Notes under the pieces: generated by a model
What the model was told of the DNA's origin: nothing
The model's database searches: none
Seen by the model: the letters and a program-made list of their open reading frames with translations, nothing else
Made by a program: the position numbers and the translations under genes
Assembly (NCBI GenBank): GCA_010015805.1
Contig: ML978126.1
Span: 124,001 to 188,000, forward strand
DNA from: Rhizodiscina lignyota
Lineage: Eukaryota; Ascomycota; Dothideomycetes; Aulographales; Rhizodiscinaceae
Length of the DNA: 64,000 nt
Reading direction: 5' to 3'
Shown: positions 1-11,185 of the stretch, piece by piece
How the letters are laid out: each line of letters opens with the position of its first letter
Position numbering within the stretch: position 1 is the first letter of the stretch

Positions 1-2
1 AG

Positions 3-221
3 AGGGGCCCGCGAAACTGCATCGGTGGAGAGTTCGGGACGCTGGAGCTCAAGGTCGTGATGGCATTGACGTTGAGGGACTTCGACTTCGTTCCGGCATA
101 TGCCAAGGATGCGCCAACGGTGGATGGAGAGGTGTGCTATCAGATGTTGTTTGGCAGTGCGAAGCCGAAGAGTGGAGTTCCGGGTAGGGTCGTGTGCAGG
201 TTGAAGACTGAGGAGCCGTAA
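3..221 (+). CDS. Cytochrome P450, C-terminal fragment (gene enters from the left edge)
   Basis: The first 72 codons in frame read RGPRNCIGGEFGTLELK and then run to a TAA at 219-221. This is the heme-binding loop of a P450: the Cys at the sixth visible residue is the expected thiolate ligand of heme iron, followed by the L-helix. The stretch after it (beta-sheet and C-terminal tail, about 55 residues) has the normal length for a microsomal fungal P450, so the end of the gene looks intact. The rest of the gene lies outside the window, so the family cannot be named. Such enzymes hydroxylate or otherwise oxidise small molecules at the ER using a P450 reductase. Its position beside a zinc-cluster regulator and an NRPS-like cluster suggests, but does not prove, a role in specialised metabolism. 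Confidence 0.9.
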   Translation, partial: RGPRNCIGGEFGTLELKVVMALTLRDFDFVPAYAKDAPTVDGEVCYQMLFGSAKPKSGVPGRVVCRLKTEEP

Positions 222-579
222 ATTGGCTTTCTATTCTCGTTTTGGGTTTATGAGCGAAAGCAAATCGGAGTTTGCTCACTTCTTCAGAGATGGTTTCGGG
301 GGGACGCGCTTTTTGTGCCACGCGGAGTTCAGTTATGTGGCTTTTCGTCCGAGATTAACAAATGAGCAAATTAGTTGGCTCATCGAACCTTTTTAAACAA
401 TGAGTCTAGAGGATATGTTAACGGTAGTTCTAAATCTCGTAACTTTTAGATGATTCTTTGCCGACATATTCAAAACAATACGTGATATATCCAAGTCACC
501 AGAACAGTAGGTAGAATTTATATACATTGAAATCCAACACTAAATACTCTTGTAACTTTTGAGATCGCTCGAACCTTAT
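222..579. other. Intergenic, AT-rich
   Basis: This is the 3' flank of the P450 and the 3' side of the decayed gene on the other strand. It is AT-rich and I see no gene or clear motif in it. Confidence 0.6.
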
Positions 580-1290
580 CTACTGACTCTCGCAGCCATC
601 TCGACGCTCGTCTAACGGCGCAAACGGATCCACGTCATCCTGATCCCATGAAATTCTCTGCCGCGGTACTTCTCATACACTCACATCAACTTCTTCATCA
701 ACGCTTGCTTCCGTTGGCGACTTCTCCTCCGGTGGTTCCATGGCCCCAATGAGTTCATCAATATACTTGAGAATCCAATCAAACTTCTTCACCCATTGCG
801 CACGCCACGTCTCTCTCTAGTACGATTTGAACGATTCAAAGTGCTTGTCAAAGTGCATGTCGAATACGTAAATTGTTTCGTAAAGCATCAGCGTCCACAT
901 GACTATCGAGTCCTTGTCCATCTGACGTCTTTTGTTTTCAAGTATAGGGCTAGAATCTAGATCGTCTCTTGTGAGCTTGAAATGGTCCCAGTATTGCTCA
1001 ATCGTGATCACGTGATCGATAACCGCTCCGTAAGTTCTCGGGTCCGATGAAGTTGGTGCCAATCCGTCAGTGGACATGGAACGGGTGTGAAAATGTTGCC
1101 GTCGTCGCGGAGCCACCAGTATCCACTCTTTCTACAGCCAGTCCACTGTGGGCTTGAACTTCTCCGCATTCGCCGGCGGATGGCTCAGAAGAGTCTACCT
1201 TTCTGTAGACATAACCATCGCTTCCGTCGTAGATGAGAAAGGGGGGTTCGGCTCAGTAGGATTGACGCGCTGGTCTTGGAACGATTCCAT
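580..1290 (-). pseudogene. Decayed host gene, one frame with several in-frame stops
   Basis: Read on the minus strand from an ATG at 1288-1290 to a TAG at 580-582, a single frame of 237 codons stays protein-like throughout but is interrupted by about four stops, for example TAG at about 835 and 1132 and TGA at about 680. Between the stops the composition is ordinary soluble protein, for example SIVMWTLMLYETIYVFDMHF and WVKKFDWILKYIDEL. There is no frame change, so the damage is by point change only; TAG for TGG/CAG and TGA for CGA are what C-to-T/G-to-A mutation would give. I do not recognise the family. An alternative is a gene with short introns that hide the stops, but good GT..AG pairs were not found. 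It may be a relic of a former cluster member. Confidence 0.5.
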
Positions 1291-1613
1291 GGTATGCTAT
1301 GCCGACAGGAAAGTACAGTCTGGTGGACGTTGATGTGGTGGGTAACCAGCGTCGACTGCATATTTGGAATGTTTGTATACCAAGGCCAAGTTGTTTTCAT
1401 TAGCAAAAATGCCCTCAACGTGAAGGCGTATGCATTTGCGAATACAGCACAAGCGAGGGCCGGACAGGGACATCAAAGCCGGATAGCGCGAAGAGGGAAT
1501 GTGTCGATTGGCCGTTAAAAGTATTCGCGCAACTGCTATATGCGTGCCTCGTATCAGTCGATGAAACCATATGCATTCCCATGCGTGAGCCGTGGGTTAT
1601 GCATTCCAACAAT
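1291..1613. other. Intergenic
   Basis: This is the spacer between the decayed gene and the stop of the zinc-cluster regulator. Short frames here have no protein-like character. Confidence 0.5.
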
Positions 1614-4571
1614 TCATTGAAAATTGAAAAAGTCAAGAGACCCAGTCAAATTTTGAGAACGTCGCTGCGTTTCCTCAATAGCCTGAATCAGCAATTCCGA
1701 CGCCATTAGAGCCATATCAGACTTTCGTCCGAGGTACCACAGCGCTTTGACGCAAGATCTGCATCGCTGAAGAGCCTTTGCTGCATCTTCCGTGGCATCT
1801 TCTCCAGCTTTGCTCTGAGAAGCCGTAGCTCGCTTAATCAGCAAAGAGCCGGCTTTGGTGAAGACGCGGATCAAGCAAGCCGTCCAAGGTTCTGTCAGCA
1901 GAGCTCTCTGGCTAAGAGCATCATGCCATTCACCTCCGACCGAGAACGAGGATGGAGCATTGTCGTCATCGGGGCAAGCTGCCTTTGCCAGCGCCGCCAC
2001 AGCGGCTGAATTACGACTACGAAGAGCGTCGACGAAGCCACTAGCGTTTCTCACGAGGCGATGAGACTCTCTACCCCAGCATCCCGAGTCAATATTCTCA
2101 ATAACATCGGCGAGTATGAGAGTAGCGAGGTACCAATGGCCCGCGAGACAAAAGTACCACGATTGGATTCGGTGAGGGAGTTCCTCGTGATTGTGTACGC
2201 AGTCGTGGAAGAAAGGGTTGAAGGTTCGATTCCAGTAATCATACACGCTAAGGGCATCCGAGATAGCTTCCTCAAACTCTTCTTGTGGACGCGTTCTCCT
2301 TGCGAGAAGTGATTGAAGGCGGGTGACTTTGCGAAAGAGTAGGACTTTAATGGGAGCGGCATCGTTTAAAGTGCGTGCGGCAGCCTCATAGGAGCAAGGC
2401 CATCGCTGGGGTTGTGTCCGAGAAGAGACTCCTGCCTGCTGTCGGAAGAAGTGATCACCCCAGAGATTGTTTCTCGCAGCAGAGCGATTAATGTCCGCAG
2501 AGGTAGATTCAGCAGCAGGTGTGATTTCACTGTCCTCGTCTGAGACAACAAGTGGACGCTTGTGCATGGCAGCAGAGAGTGTATCGAACATTATGGCAAG
2601 CCAGTACAGTAGATCGATTGTTTTACTGTCCTCCGCGCTAAGACGAGAGACTTTCATCGGCGGAATTCTACTGCTTGGCCATGTGATGCCGCTAGGGCTT
2701 GAAGCGTCTTCTCGTTCGAGCCTTTCCAATTTTGACCGCATTGTATGGATATGACGAAGGCCTTGTTCGAGGTATATGGGGGGACCATCTTTGTCAGCCA
2801 AGTCCTCGAGCTCTGCCAAGGAGAGAGGAGGCGTTGGGGCACCAGTCCTCGATGGTTGGAAGGGACGATGGTGCTCTGCAGATCCTAAGTTTGCGGCACG
2901 ATTGGCTGTACGAGCATCAAACCTAGCAGAGTGCAGGTCGTTCAATTCTTCCGGCTGCCGCGGCCTCTGCGATGAATGTCGTCGTAAGGTATCTGAAAGG
3001 AGTGGTTTCTGCGTGAGACCGAAGATAATGTGCGCAAAGACGACCCGAAACGATTCTATATCTGCTGTATCCTGCAGAGCGCGGCGAGCTTGCTGCCACG
3101 TGGACTCTTGAATCGTTCGATCAAATTCTTGCTCCATGGTTGAAGCGAAATTTTCCTCCACCGATTCTCTTCCGTACTGTGAGGTGTTGCTCAGGCTGCC
3201 TGAAAGAGGAGACTGTCTTCTCCCGTTCATATCATTTTGAGAGTATGGAAACGTTGCTCGAGAACGCTGACTGGCCTGTGCCCACTGCGAGCCGAAAGAT
3301 AGAATAGCCAGATGGAGTGCTTTCGTCGCAGCCTTATCTTCTTCTCGGGTTAGCTCGCTTCCGCGGACGGTGGCGACGAGCTTATCGAGCTTGAAAACGC
3401 GTTTGTAGATTCGATTTGACCAGTCGGGACCCCATTCTTCGAGCATGCTTGCGGGTGAACGATCGCTCGTTGCCCGGACAGTCAGACTATAAGGGCACGT
3501 CCTCTCAGTAAGCCAGCAAGATAACGCATTTTCCATACTATCATGATATATTTTCATGAGGTTCACTGTGACAAGATTTCCGTTTGTCGCCGCTACAAGA
3601 CCTCTCGACATTAATCCTGGAAGTGTGTCGATGACGAAGGGACTTTTCTGGGAAGGCATGCGGCGCTTCCTCTTCCGATTTGGACGAGTGTCGGGCTCAT
3701 AATAGGATGAATCACGGCTGGAAGACCGCCACAATGCATTGACATTGGTGGAAATGTCGTCATCGGGATTTTCCGGGTCGACTATATCACTCGCATCCTC
3801 AATGGTCTCTGGATACATGGACGGATCGATACCACCGGAAATGCTTTGGAATGGTTGCGTAGCTGCGTTCAACCAGCTCAAAGAGCTCTCCGAAAGATCC
3901 GTCTCGACAGGTGAACATATCGAAGGTTGTGAGGCGCCTATCGATGATCCGTTGGCTAGCGATTGTAGAGATCCATCCAAGCTGGAAATGGAATTTTGAG
4001 GATAGATATCAGGCACAAACGGATTGCTCTGGGATGCGTCAAGCAAATTGTATCCCGCAAAAGATTGCCACCGCGATTCGGTACTACCAGCTTGATATGC
4101 GCCTGATGCAGGAACGCCCTGTGGAAGATTGGGGAAGCTTTGGCTCCAATCGGTCGATGACGTGAAATCAGACGTCGTCGATTCTCGCCTCTGTGTCTTC
4201 GGCGGCCGGAAAGACATCGTCGACTGCTGCTGGGCCTGGAGCCAGTCGAAAGTGCAGCTCTTGTTCGTTTTCGCACAGTAAGAGCATCGCCTTTTTGGGT
4301 CGATTACGCCTTGAAAACGCACGTCAGCTGAGGTTCTGATAAGCTTGTTTCCTGTGCGTCTGCTCTTCGTGGACGTTCAACAGGTAAACGGACCTGGATC
4401 AGGCCCTTGCGAAGGAGATGCAAAGCTCGCATCGCAAGCCCGTTTCCCCCTTCTGCACTGATCGCAACTCTTATTCTGCTTCCTGACCGTCTTGAAAGTC
4501 GATGGGTAGCTACCGGCCTGCGCAGGCGGATCGTTGGGGATTAAGTCCGTTTCAACTGTCTGGGTTGCCAT
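1614..4571 (-). CDS. AlcR-like Zn(II)2Cys6 transcription factor
   Basis: Two exons (4571-4394 and 4309-1614) are joined across an 84-bp intron (4310-4393) with a CTGAC branch and a TTCAAG end. Splicing completes a zinc cluster near residues 34-74: CDQCRRGKRACDA, then an unusually long loop of about 21 residues, then CSYCAKTNKSCTFDW. All six Cys are present. The long asymmetric loop and the CTFDW ending resemble AlcR, the ethanol-utilisation activator of Aspergillus, rather than Gal4-type clusters. The rest (about 880 residues) is a low-complexity Ser/Thr-rich linker, a basic KRKRRMP patch that could be a nuclear signal, and a large regulatory domain containing the KALHLAILSFGSQWAQ segment. 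The start at 4571 is chosen because the zinc cluster follows soon after; another ATG lies five codons upstream. It lies inside a set of metabolic genes, so a cluster-regulator role is plausible inference. Confidence 0.88.
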
Positions 4572-5238
4572 TGCTTGCACAAACATGTAGGAGCGATGCA
4601 GTGAAAGGACAGCTGACAAACGAAGCAGAATGCTATAGGTGCCATCCAAACAGACAAATTGAGAAAGGATGGCTTTGAGATGCGGGGTTGTGGAGAAGTT
4701 CCTGGGGCCCTTGCCCGCACATCCCAGTCGCGGATGAACGCAGTCTGTCCTGACCGCCGATGCAGCTCCATGGCATTGGCTCTCAAGCGAGAAGGGTCTT
4801 CAGTCACATTCGGGCAGCCCGGGAGTGACGAATTGGGCCTGTAGCCTTTCGCGACATCCATGCAATGGCGCTCAAGGCGTTGCTGACGCGTGTTCGCGGT
4901 GTACTCCGCAGACGAGAGGGCAATATGGATTTTCTGCTGCCTGACTATGTATTGCAAAACTAGCAATGAAGAAATATTAACGTCCATAATGAGAAGAACG
5001 CTCTTGATTTCTAGAGGGGAATATCAAACATCGACCACGTCAAAAAGAACACGAAACGCCAATTCCGAGACACGCTCTTCAGGAGCAAGAAATCCTCAGA
5101 AGCCATTGAGGTTCGCTTGGAACGGCCAAGGCGGAAACCGGACGAAGGCAATTTCCGAAAGGGGTTGAACGCCGCCCGCCGCCTGGCACGTGACATCGCC
5201 GGGCCATCTCTACCGATGGAAGATCGTGATACGAATAT
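4572..5238. other. Promoter region of the AlcR-like regulator
   Basis: These 667 bp separate the regulator start from the 3' end of the secreted-protein gene. Frames that run through it are not protein-like, and no recognised regulatory motif is claimed. Confidence 0.5.
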
Positions 5239-5874
5239 CTAGCTGTCCTCCTCCTTCTGTTGTTCCTTGGCCATCTTTTCAGCTTGCTCCTTCTTCTTCT
5301 TCTCTATAGCTTCGCGGTTTTTCTTCGCCCACTTGGGTTCAACCCCATCTTTCCAAGGCCCTCTATACAGCATGCGGTCTGCGTACTCGAGTAGCGTGTA
5401 TTCCTCCTGCGTCGGCGTGCCTGGTAGCTGCCATGGATCCACGATACAGGACTTCTCGCCTTGTGCTTTGCCCGAACCCACACACTTACACGCTAAAGCC
5501 CATCCCGCATCGTTCCGCTTTTCGGCTTTGCAACTGCGGTCCGGGTTCTCTTTGTTTAGTCTCTTTGCCTCCGCCTTGGCCTTCTTCCTGTGCCATGTTC
5601 CTCGGGCCATCAAGAGCTTGTAGACTTGCGCAGATTGTGTCGGATTGTGTTGGATCTCTGACATGTCCATTGCCGGCGTGGATTCAGCTGCCATAACCGC
5701 CATGTCATTTCCAACACCGGGCTCTTTGTCACAATTAGCTTAAGATGCCGATATGCGCATTCCAGGGTGGAAGTCATTTCGCCATAACATACCTGTGCTA
5801 TCATCAACTGGTGCAACAACAGAAGATGCCACGGCCGAAAGAATGGAAAAAGCCAAAATGAACCTGAGTCTCAT
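5239..5874 (-). CDS. Small secreted protein, Lys-rich tail, unknown function
   Basis: Exon 1 (5874-5793) begins MRLRFILAFSILSAVASS, a textbook signal peptide, and ends before a 69-bp intron (5724-5792, GTATGT..AAAG). Exon 2 (5723-5239) continues in frame, giving 188 residues. The mature part holds four Cys (in RSCKAEK, ACKC and SCIV) that could form two disulphides, and ends in a long Lys/Glu-rich helix-like tail (EKKKKEQAEKMAKEQQKEEDS region). I do not recognise a domain. Size, signal peptide and Cys content fit a small secreted or effector-like protein, though four Cys is modest for an effector and the charged coil tail is unusual for one. The 3' acceptor AAAG is weaker than the usual CAG or TAG. 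Confidence 0.72.
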
Positions 5875-6298
5875 ATCGATGAGTTGGTAGCTTGTAATTG
5901 CGACTAATGGAATATGGGCGTATGGAGAACAGCTTGGTTGAATTTGTTGGAAAGGTTTGGAAGGTATACCCCGACATGAGTCCTCCTTCTCCACCACCTC
6001 ATGGTACTGGCATGTGACTAGCATGTGTATATTGAGGGAGTTGCACCCCAACCCCGCTATCATGAAGTCGTGCACCTAGTCTCAAATACGCACTTACTAA
6101 AGCATTTCGTCTTAAGCTTCAACGAAGCTCTCGCCTAAGCAGAGGAGCAGTACTCGTTTCTTTTATCGCCCTCGAACCAAGTCAAGCTCAATCGATGCTG
6201 ACCAACGCGCGACCATTTCAAATCGAATCATGGCATCACAAGGCGCAAGGAACCGCCGAACAATACTGGTCTAGATGCAATCCTATTTGCCATTTGAC
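5875..6298. other. Intergenic, promoter of the secreted-protein gene
   Basis: 424 bp lie between the secreted-protein start and the transesterase stop, both genes being on the minus strand. I see no gene in it. Confidence 0.5.
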
Positions 6299-7702
6299 TT
6301 ACTTTCCAGAGCGAATAGCTGTATAGACTTGTGTCTCGACATCGAACCACATACCCAGCACCTTTGCGTCTGCAAACGGAAGTATCTGGGTACAAACCAT
6401 GCCTGCGACTCCAGACTCTCGATCACACCACCACCAGCAATTCGGCAGACCTGCCCAATGACCCGTACCAGTTGAGCGACCAGTTACTCCTCCGTTGCTG
6501 AGCATGAATGTCAGCCCCCATCCTTGTTCCGGGCTTTCTGGAACCGGGTATAGATCTGGTATCGGATTGGTCAACTCCGGTTTTGCGTCTGGAATTCCCT
6601 TGCGTCCAAAATTTGGAAACTTCGTGATCTGGTTCTGGAACATCATGTCCACCGTCGACTGCTCCAAAAGCTTCACATGGGTTTTTGGTGAAACTCCTCC
6701 GTTCAGTAGCGTTGCCAAAATTTCTGACAATGTCAGCACATCGAATTTGCAGTTCTCGAAGGACATGTTGCTTACGGACATAGTCCCCTGGCTTTGCAAA
6801 GCATCCCGCACCACCACTATGGAAGAAGTCGTTTACTTTCATACCCGGCACTAAAGGCCGATGAAGTAGATGATCCCTGCGAACCAAGCTTCCATCAGGA
6901 CGGCGATAATGCATGTGCGCCAGCGCTGCTCTCATTTTCGGCCTTGGGTGCATCGTTATGTTTTCCAGCCCGAGTGGATTGAAGATGTGCGTCTGGATAT
7001 ATTCATTCAAGCTCATTTTGGTCGCTCGCTCGAGGGCAAAGCCTGCCCAGTCAATATTCACCTAGCCAGATATGTCAGAATTGCCCTTGACACCACGTTG
7101 GTGCATAGCTTACACCGTACTCCCAATCTTCTCCTGGCTGGTGAACCAAGGGCTGTTGGAGAAGGTCCTGAGCAGCACCAGAAAACTCGTCGAAGCCTAC
7201 TGGATAGCTGAAGTCTCGGAGCTTCTCATTGAAAAATGTGTATCCGAATCCAGCTGTATTCTCATCGGTCAGAGAACTCGAAGTAGAAATGCATAGAGGA
7301 TGACAAAGTACCTGTGTGGCTCAGGAGCATGCGAAGCGTGATTCTGTTTTTCTGTTCTACGAGCTTTCCATCATCTTGCAGTACTTTAAGACTTTTCAGT
7401 TCGGGGCACAGCTTGTCGAGATGATCCGCATCATCCAATTTGAGCATGCCTCTCTCCACCAACTGCATGCAAGCAAAGCCAACAATCATTTTCGTACATG
7501 ATGCAATCCAGTAGACGCTGTCCAGCGTCATTGGCTCATCACTTCCACTTCCTCTCTTTCCGCCAGCATGGGCAATGAGTTCTTCGCCATTACGATCTAC
7601 AACGACAACTGTCGTGCCTGGAATTCCAGATTTCTGGTCTGCGCAGGCAGTATCGATTGTATTTTGGATGTTTTTGATTGTTTCTGCGCTCAACGACGAC
7701 AT
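6299..7702 (-). CDS. Serine beta-lactamase-fold transesterase/esterase (LovD/EstB type)
   Basis: Four exons (7702-7312, 7253-7114, 7061-6776, 6723-6299) separated by introns of 58, 52 and 52 bp give 413 residues. The catalytic SxxK appears as S68-C-T-K71 in YWIASCTKMIVG, and a Tyr in the WEYGVNIDWAG segment near residue 176 sits where the catalytic Tyr of this family lies. Joining exons 1 and 2 restores LLSHTAGFGYTF and joining 2 and 3 restores YGVNIDWAG, both typical of the family. Members hydrolyse esters or transfer acyl groups (LovD in lovastatin assembly is the named example); others are plain carboxylesterases. No signal peptide is seen, so it is probably cytosolic. It is transcribed divergently from the flavin monooxygenase. 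The start at 7702 is preferred over an ATG 24 codons upstream because the domain begins at once. Confidence 0.9.
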
Positions 7703-8443
7703 TTTGCTGTGGTGCCTGGTTAGAGATTTTCTAGGCAACGCTAAAGCTGATACCCGGAGCACAGGAGCAGACAACGTCTATTTACGGCTTTGCTTACCAC
7801 CACATTCACTATGACCAAATACGGACCACGGACGAAAGGTTTGTACCTAATTGTTAGATGACGCCCCTGCACGGATTTCCCCGCATAGTATGCGGATCCG
7901 CAGCTAATGAGGCTTTCGCGGGTCCGCAATCCTTCCGACAGCCTCAAAACGCGGGGACGTCCCAGGTGCCAGGGCTCCAGAAAGGCAATAACACCATTTC
8001 AGTAGGGTCTAAAGATCCAGGCTCTTGGCGAACGTCAGATTGCCCCCATGGTCGACCTATTTGAGAACACTGAAAACTGCAGATGAGCTTGTAGATCTGC
8101 GGAGATGACACCCCTCATCGGTGTTGGCAGGAACCGGATGCTCCCGTTGGACCCTCACACGACAGATGACAGAAAGCATTGTCGCGTGTGCAGTACCTTG
8201 CGGAAGCGCAGAGCGAGAGCGACAAATGTCGTCTGCTTGCAAAGGTGCGAATGTTGGAGGCATTTCCAATTGCGGGACCGATGTTTGAAGCGGGGACAAT
8301 TAAGGGGCAGTGACTGAGTGTGTAACTGTCAAAGGAAGTATATAGAGCCTTATATCTTGTCTATTTTGAATATAATCTTCACTTATTCAAATCTCATTCT
8401 CTATTGTATGCATCGACTCCCCTTTCTTCGTAGCTCAGCCAAA
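7703..8443. promoter_or_regulatory. Bidirectional promoter between transesterase and flavin monooxygenase
   Basis: A 741-bp spacer separates the divergent starts at 7702 (minus) and 8444 (plus). A TATA-like GTATATAG lies near 8338-8345, about 100 bp before the monooxygenase ATG. It has many CGG/CCG triplets (for example around 7880-7920 and 8210-8225), which zinc-cluster regulators often contact, but no specific site is claimed. Confidence 0.4.
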
Positions 8444-10415
8444 ATGTCGACCGCAGAAGATGTTTTCGCCGCGCACAGCGACCCGGCCGTAATGGCCAAG
8501 ATGCATACGGACCTTGCGCAGTACAGCAACAGAAGGTCGACAACCGGGCCGTACGCGGACGATCTTGATGTCGATGTTCTCGTTGTGGGAGCAGGTTTCG
8601 GTGTGTCACCTCTGATGCTCTTGTCGTGCTTCACTGCTTGCTGACCACTATTAGGTGGCGTCTTTTGTGCAAAGACGTTACGAGAGATGGGCCTCAAGGT
8701 GGTCATCTACGAAGCTGGACAGAGCTTCGGAGGAACCTGGAGGTGGAACAGATATCCAGGTGCAAGGGTCGACTCTGGTACTAGAATCCCTGGTCACTCC
8801 TAGTCAGTTGCTGATGAAACTCAGAGGTACCTGAATACGAGTTCTCTTGGCCAGAAGTCTGGAAAGATTGGACATGGTCCACCAACTATCCGAATTACCA
8901 AGAACTCAGAGAGTACTTTGACCATGTTGATAAGGTCATCGACCTGAGCAAAGATTGCTCTTTTGAAACCGTAGTTACGGGAGCACAATTTGATACCAAG
9001 GAAGGAAAGTGGCATGTGAAGACGGCGGATGGAAGGCTCGCAAAGGCCAAGCATCTCGTCGTCGCAGCAGGATTTGTGTGTATATCTCCAATACCCGACT
9101 TTTCTCTGCTGATCCTCGCAGGCCTCTAAGCGCTACATTCCCAACTGGAAGGGACTGGACAGATTCAAAGGAACACTCCATCACAGCTCATTCTGGCCAG
9201 ATGAGGGTGTAGATGTCAAGGGCAAACGCTGTGCCGTCATCGGCACCGGCGCATCAGGCGTCCAAATTTCCCAGGAATGGGGTCCAGATGCTGGCGAACT
9301 CAAGGTGTTCCAACGAACGCCTAACCTCGCGGTTCCTATGGGAAAGCGCATGCTCACTCCCGAGGAGCAGAACAAAGGAAAAGACTGGTATCATCGACTG
9401 TATCAGTTGCGAGAGAAGTGCTACGGCGGCTTCTTCTACGGCATGCATGAGCGAAACACGTTCCAAGACACCCCAGAGGAGCGCGAAGCATTCTATCACA
9501 AGCTGTGGGATTACGGCGGCTTCAGGTTCTGGCTCGGTAACTACAAGGACATGCTCACGGACGCAAAAGCGAACCAGGAAGCCTACAACTTCTGGGCTAA
9601 GAACGTGAGAGCCCGCATTGGGGATGCGAGGAAGCGAGATATCCTTGCACCACTTGACATGCCCCACTATTTTGGTGTGAAGCGGCCATGTCTCGAGCAG
9701 AATTACTACGAGCAGTTCAACCGAGACAACGTGGACGTCATTGACATCAAGGACAATCCGATTGCCGAATTCACGGAGACTGGAATCAAGCTGGAGAATG
9801 GCGATCACTACGAGTTTGATGTGATTGCCATTGCTACTGGCTTCGTACGTCAAACCTTCGTTAAACCAAGACAGGATAGCCTTGAGCGCTAACGATCGCA
9901 GGATATTACAACAGGTGGCATGACCAACATGGGCCTCAAGAGCATCAAAGACACCGACCTTAAGACCGAATGGAAATCCGCCGCGAATACCTATCTCGGC
10001 ACCACTGTCGGCGGATATCCCAACATGTTCCATCTGTAAGTCATTTATCTGGCCCTTACTTACGCCTCGGCTGACAACATATAGATACGGCCCTCACGGC
10101 CCCACGCTTCTCTCCAACGGCCCCAGCACCGTTGAGGTGCAAGGACGGTGGATCTGCGACTGCATCCAGAAGATTGAGCGCGAGAACTTAAAGTATATCA
10201 ACCCCACCGACGAAGCGGTGAAGGCGTGGAAGAAGCGCATCAATGACATTAGCGATGCTACGCTCTTCCCGACGACGAGATCGACATACATGGGTGGCAG
10301 CATTCCGGGCAAGGCGTTTGAGCAGGTGAACTATGCGGGCGGAATCCCGGCATACTGTGTAGAGATTCGGAATGCGTTGGATGGATGGGTTGGATTCGAA
10401 ACTGTGGCAGCGTGA
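8444..10415 (+). CDS. Baeyer-Villiger-type FAD monooxygenase
   Basis: Six exons (8444-8600, 8655-8777, 8825-9075, 9122-9844, 9902-10035, 10085-10415) with introns of 46-57 bp give 572 residues. The FAD Rossmann motif is G49-A-G-F-G-G54, and its last glycines are made at the first splice. The class fingerprint FxGxxxHxxxWP is exact at residues 192-203 (FKGTLHHSSFWP), followed by the NADPH-binding GTGASG at about 218-223. Such enzymes use NADPH and O2 to insert oxygen next to a ketone, giving esters or lactones; the substrate cannot be read from sequence. The start at 8444 has a good context (GCCAAAATGTCG); an ATG 12 codons upstream is possible. Its neighbours (transesterase, hydrolase, NRPS-like reductase, P450) suggest a shared biosynthetic route, which is inference. 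Confidence 0.95.
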
Positions 10416-10717
10416 TATTGCCAAAGAAACTTTCTACGCTAGACGAGATTACGATAAGACTAAAAAGGTAAAGACCGCCATTTGCGGAAAAGGAAATGAA
10501 TAAGTCCATCAGAAATGTGCAATCTTTCACGTTTTAAGCCGTTCTAATATTATTACATTCAATCGTGATGAAAGAAATTCCTCTGCTCCGCACATCCTGC
10601 CAAACATACCAGTATCATCTATCAATTCTCCCTAAGGTCATGACTCTCCCGTGCATACTTTTGAGACACGAAGATACTAGTCTCGGCCAAAGCATAGTTG
10701 CGTGACATGAACCCTGC
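10416..10717. other. Convergent 3' spacer
   Basis: 302 bp lie between the convergent monooxygenase and His-rich peptide genes. I see no gene in it. Confidence 0.5.
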
Positions 10718-11185
10718 CTAAGCCGCCGTCTGAGACTGCGTGTGGTGCTTCTCATGTCGCCAGCTCTTCTGGCCATGCGGAGCCCTCGTGAACGTTGCTG
10801 TCACAGTTGTCTCCTTCTCGTGTTCCTTGAGCCAACTTTCATATTTGGCGCTGTGATGATGAGCGTGATGTTGATGCTTCCACTGCTTCCACTCTTTGTC
10901 TTTCGAGAAGGCAGGCGCAGTGAAAGTGGTCGTCACAGCTATCCGAGGCATCAGTCATAGCGGAAGAAAAAGATACAGGATGGCTTTACTTGTAGGAGAT
11001 GTAAGACTTTTGGTCATGTGATGCAAGGGGCCCTCGCGCTCGTATGTCGTGAAATGCGGTGGTACAGATGACAAGTTCGACGTAGCGCTAGCCCAGACCG
11101 GAGAGGTGACAGTTTTCTGAACGGGATTGGCATCTACGACTGCAAGTGCAGTGGCAGCTAAGAGGAACTGAAACAGGTGAATCAT
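10718..11185 (-). CDS. Small His-rich secreted protein, unknown function
   Basis: Exon 1 (11185-10990) starts MIHLFQFLLAATALAVVDA, a clear signal peptide. A 51-bp intron (10939-10989, GTAAAG..ATAG) leads to exon 2 (10938-10718), total 138 residues. The mature part has a central KHQHHAHHHS block, further His-Lys pairs near the end (RHEKHHTQSQ) and two similar short segments, TVTTTFTAP and TVTATFTRAP, flanking the His block. It has no Cys. The His cluster could bind metal, which is inference. I know no family for it. It lies convergent to the monooxygenase. Confidence 0.65.

Noticed and set aside
1185-1518. Open frames on both strands upstream of the decayed gene
   Set aside because: They overlap the pseudogene in other frames and lack protein character or splice partners.
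4541-4987. 148-codon minus-strand frame upstream of the AlcR-like regulator
   Set aside because: It overlaps the regulator's first exon in another frame and is not protein-like; best explained as 5' leader and promoter.
9254-10033. 259-codon minus-strand frame across the monooxygenase
   Set aside because: It is an antisense shadow of the spliced, motif-bearing gene on the plus strand.
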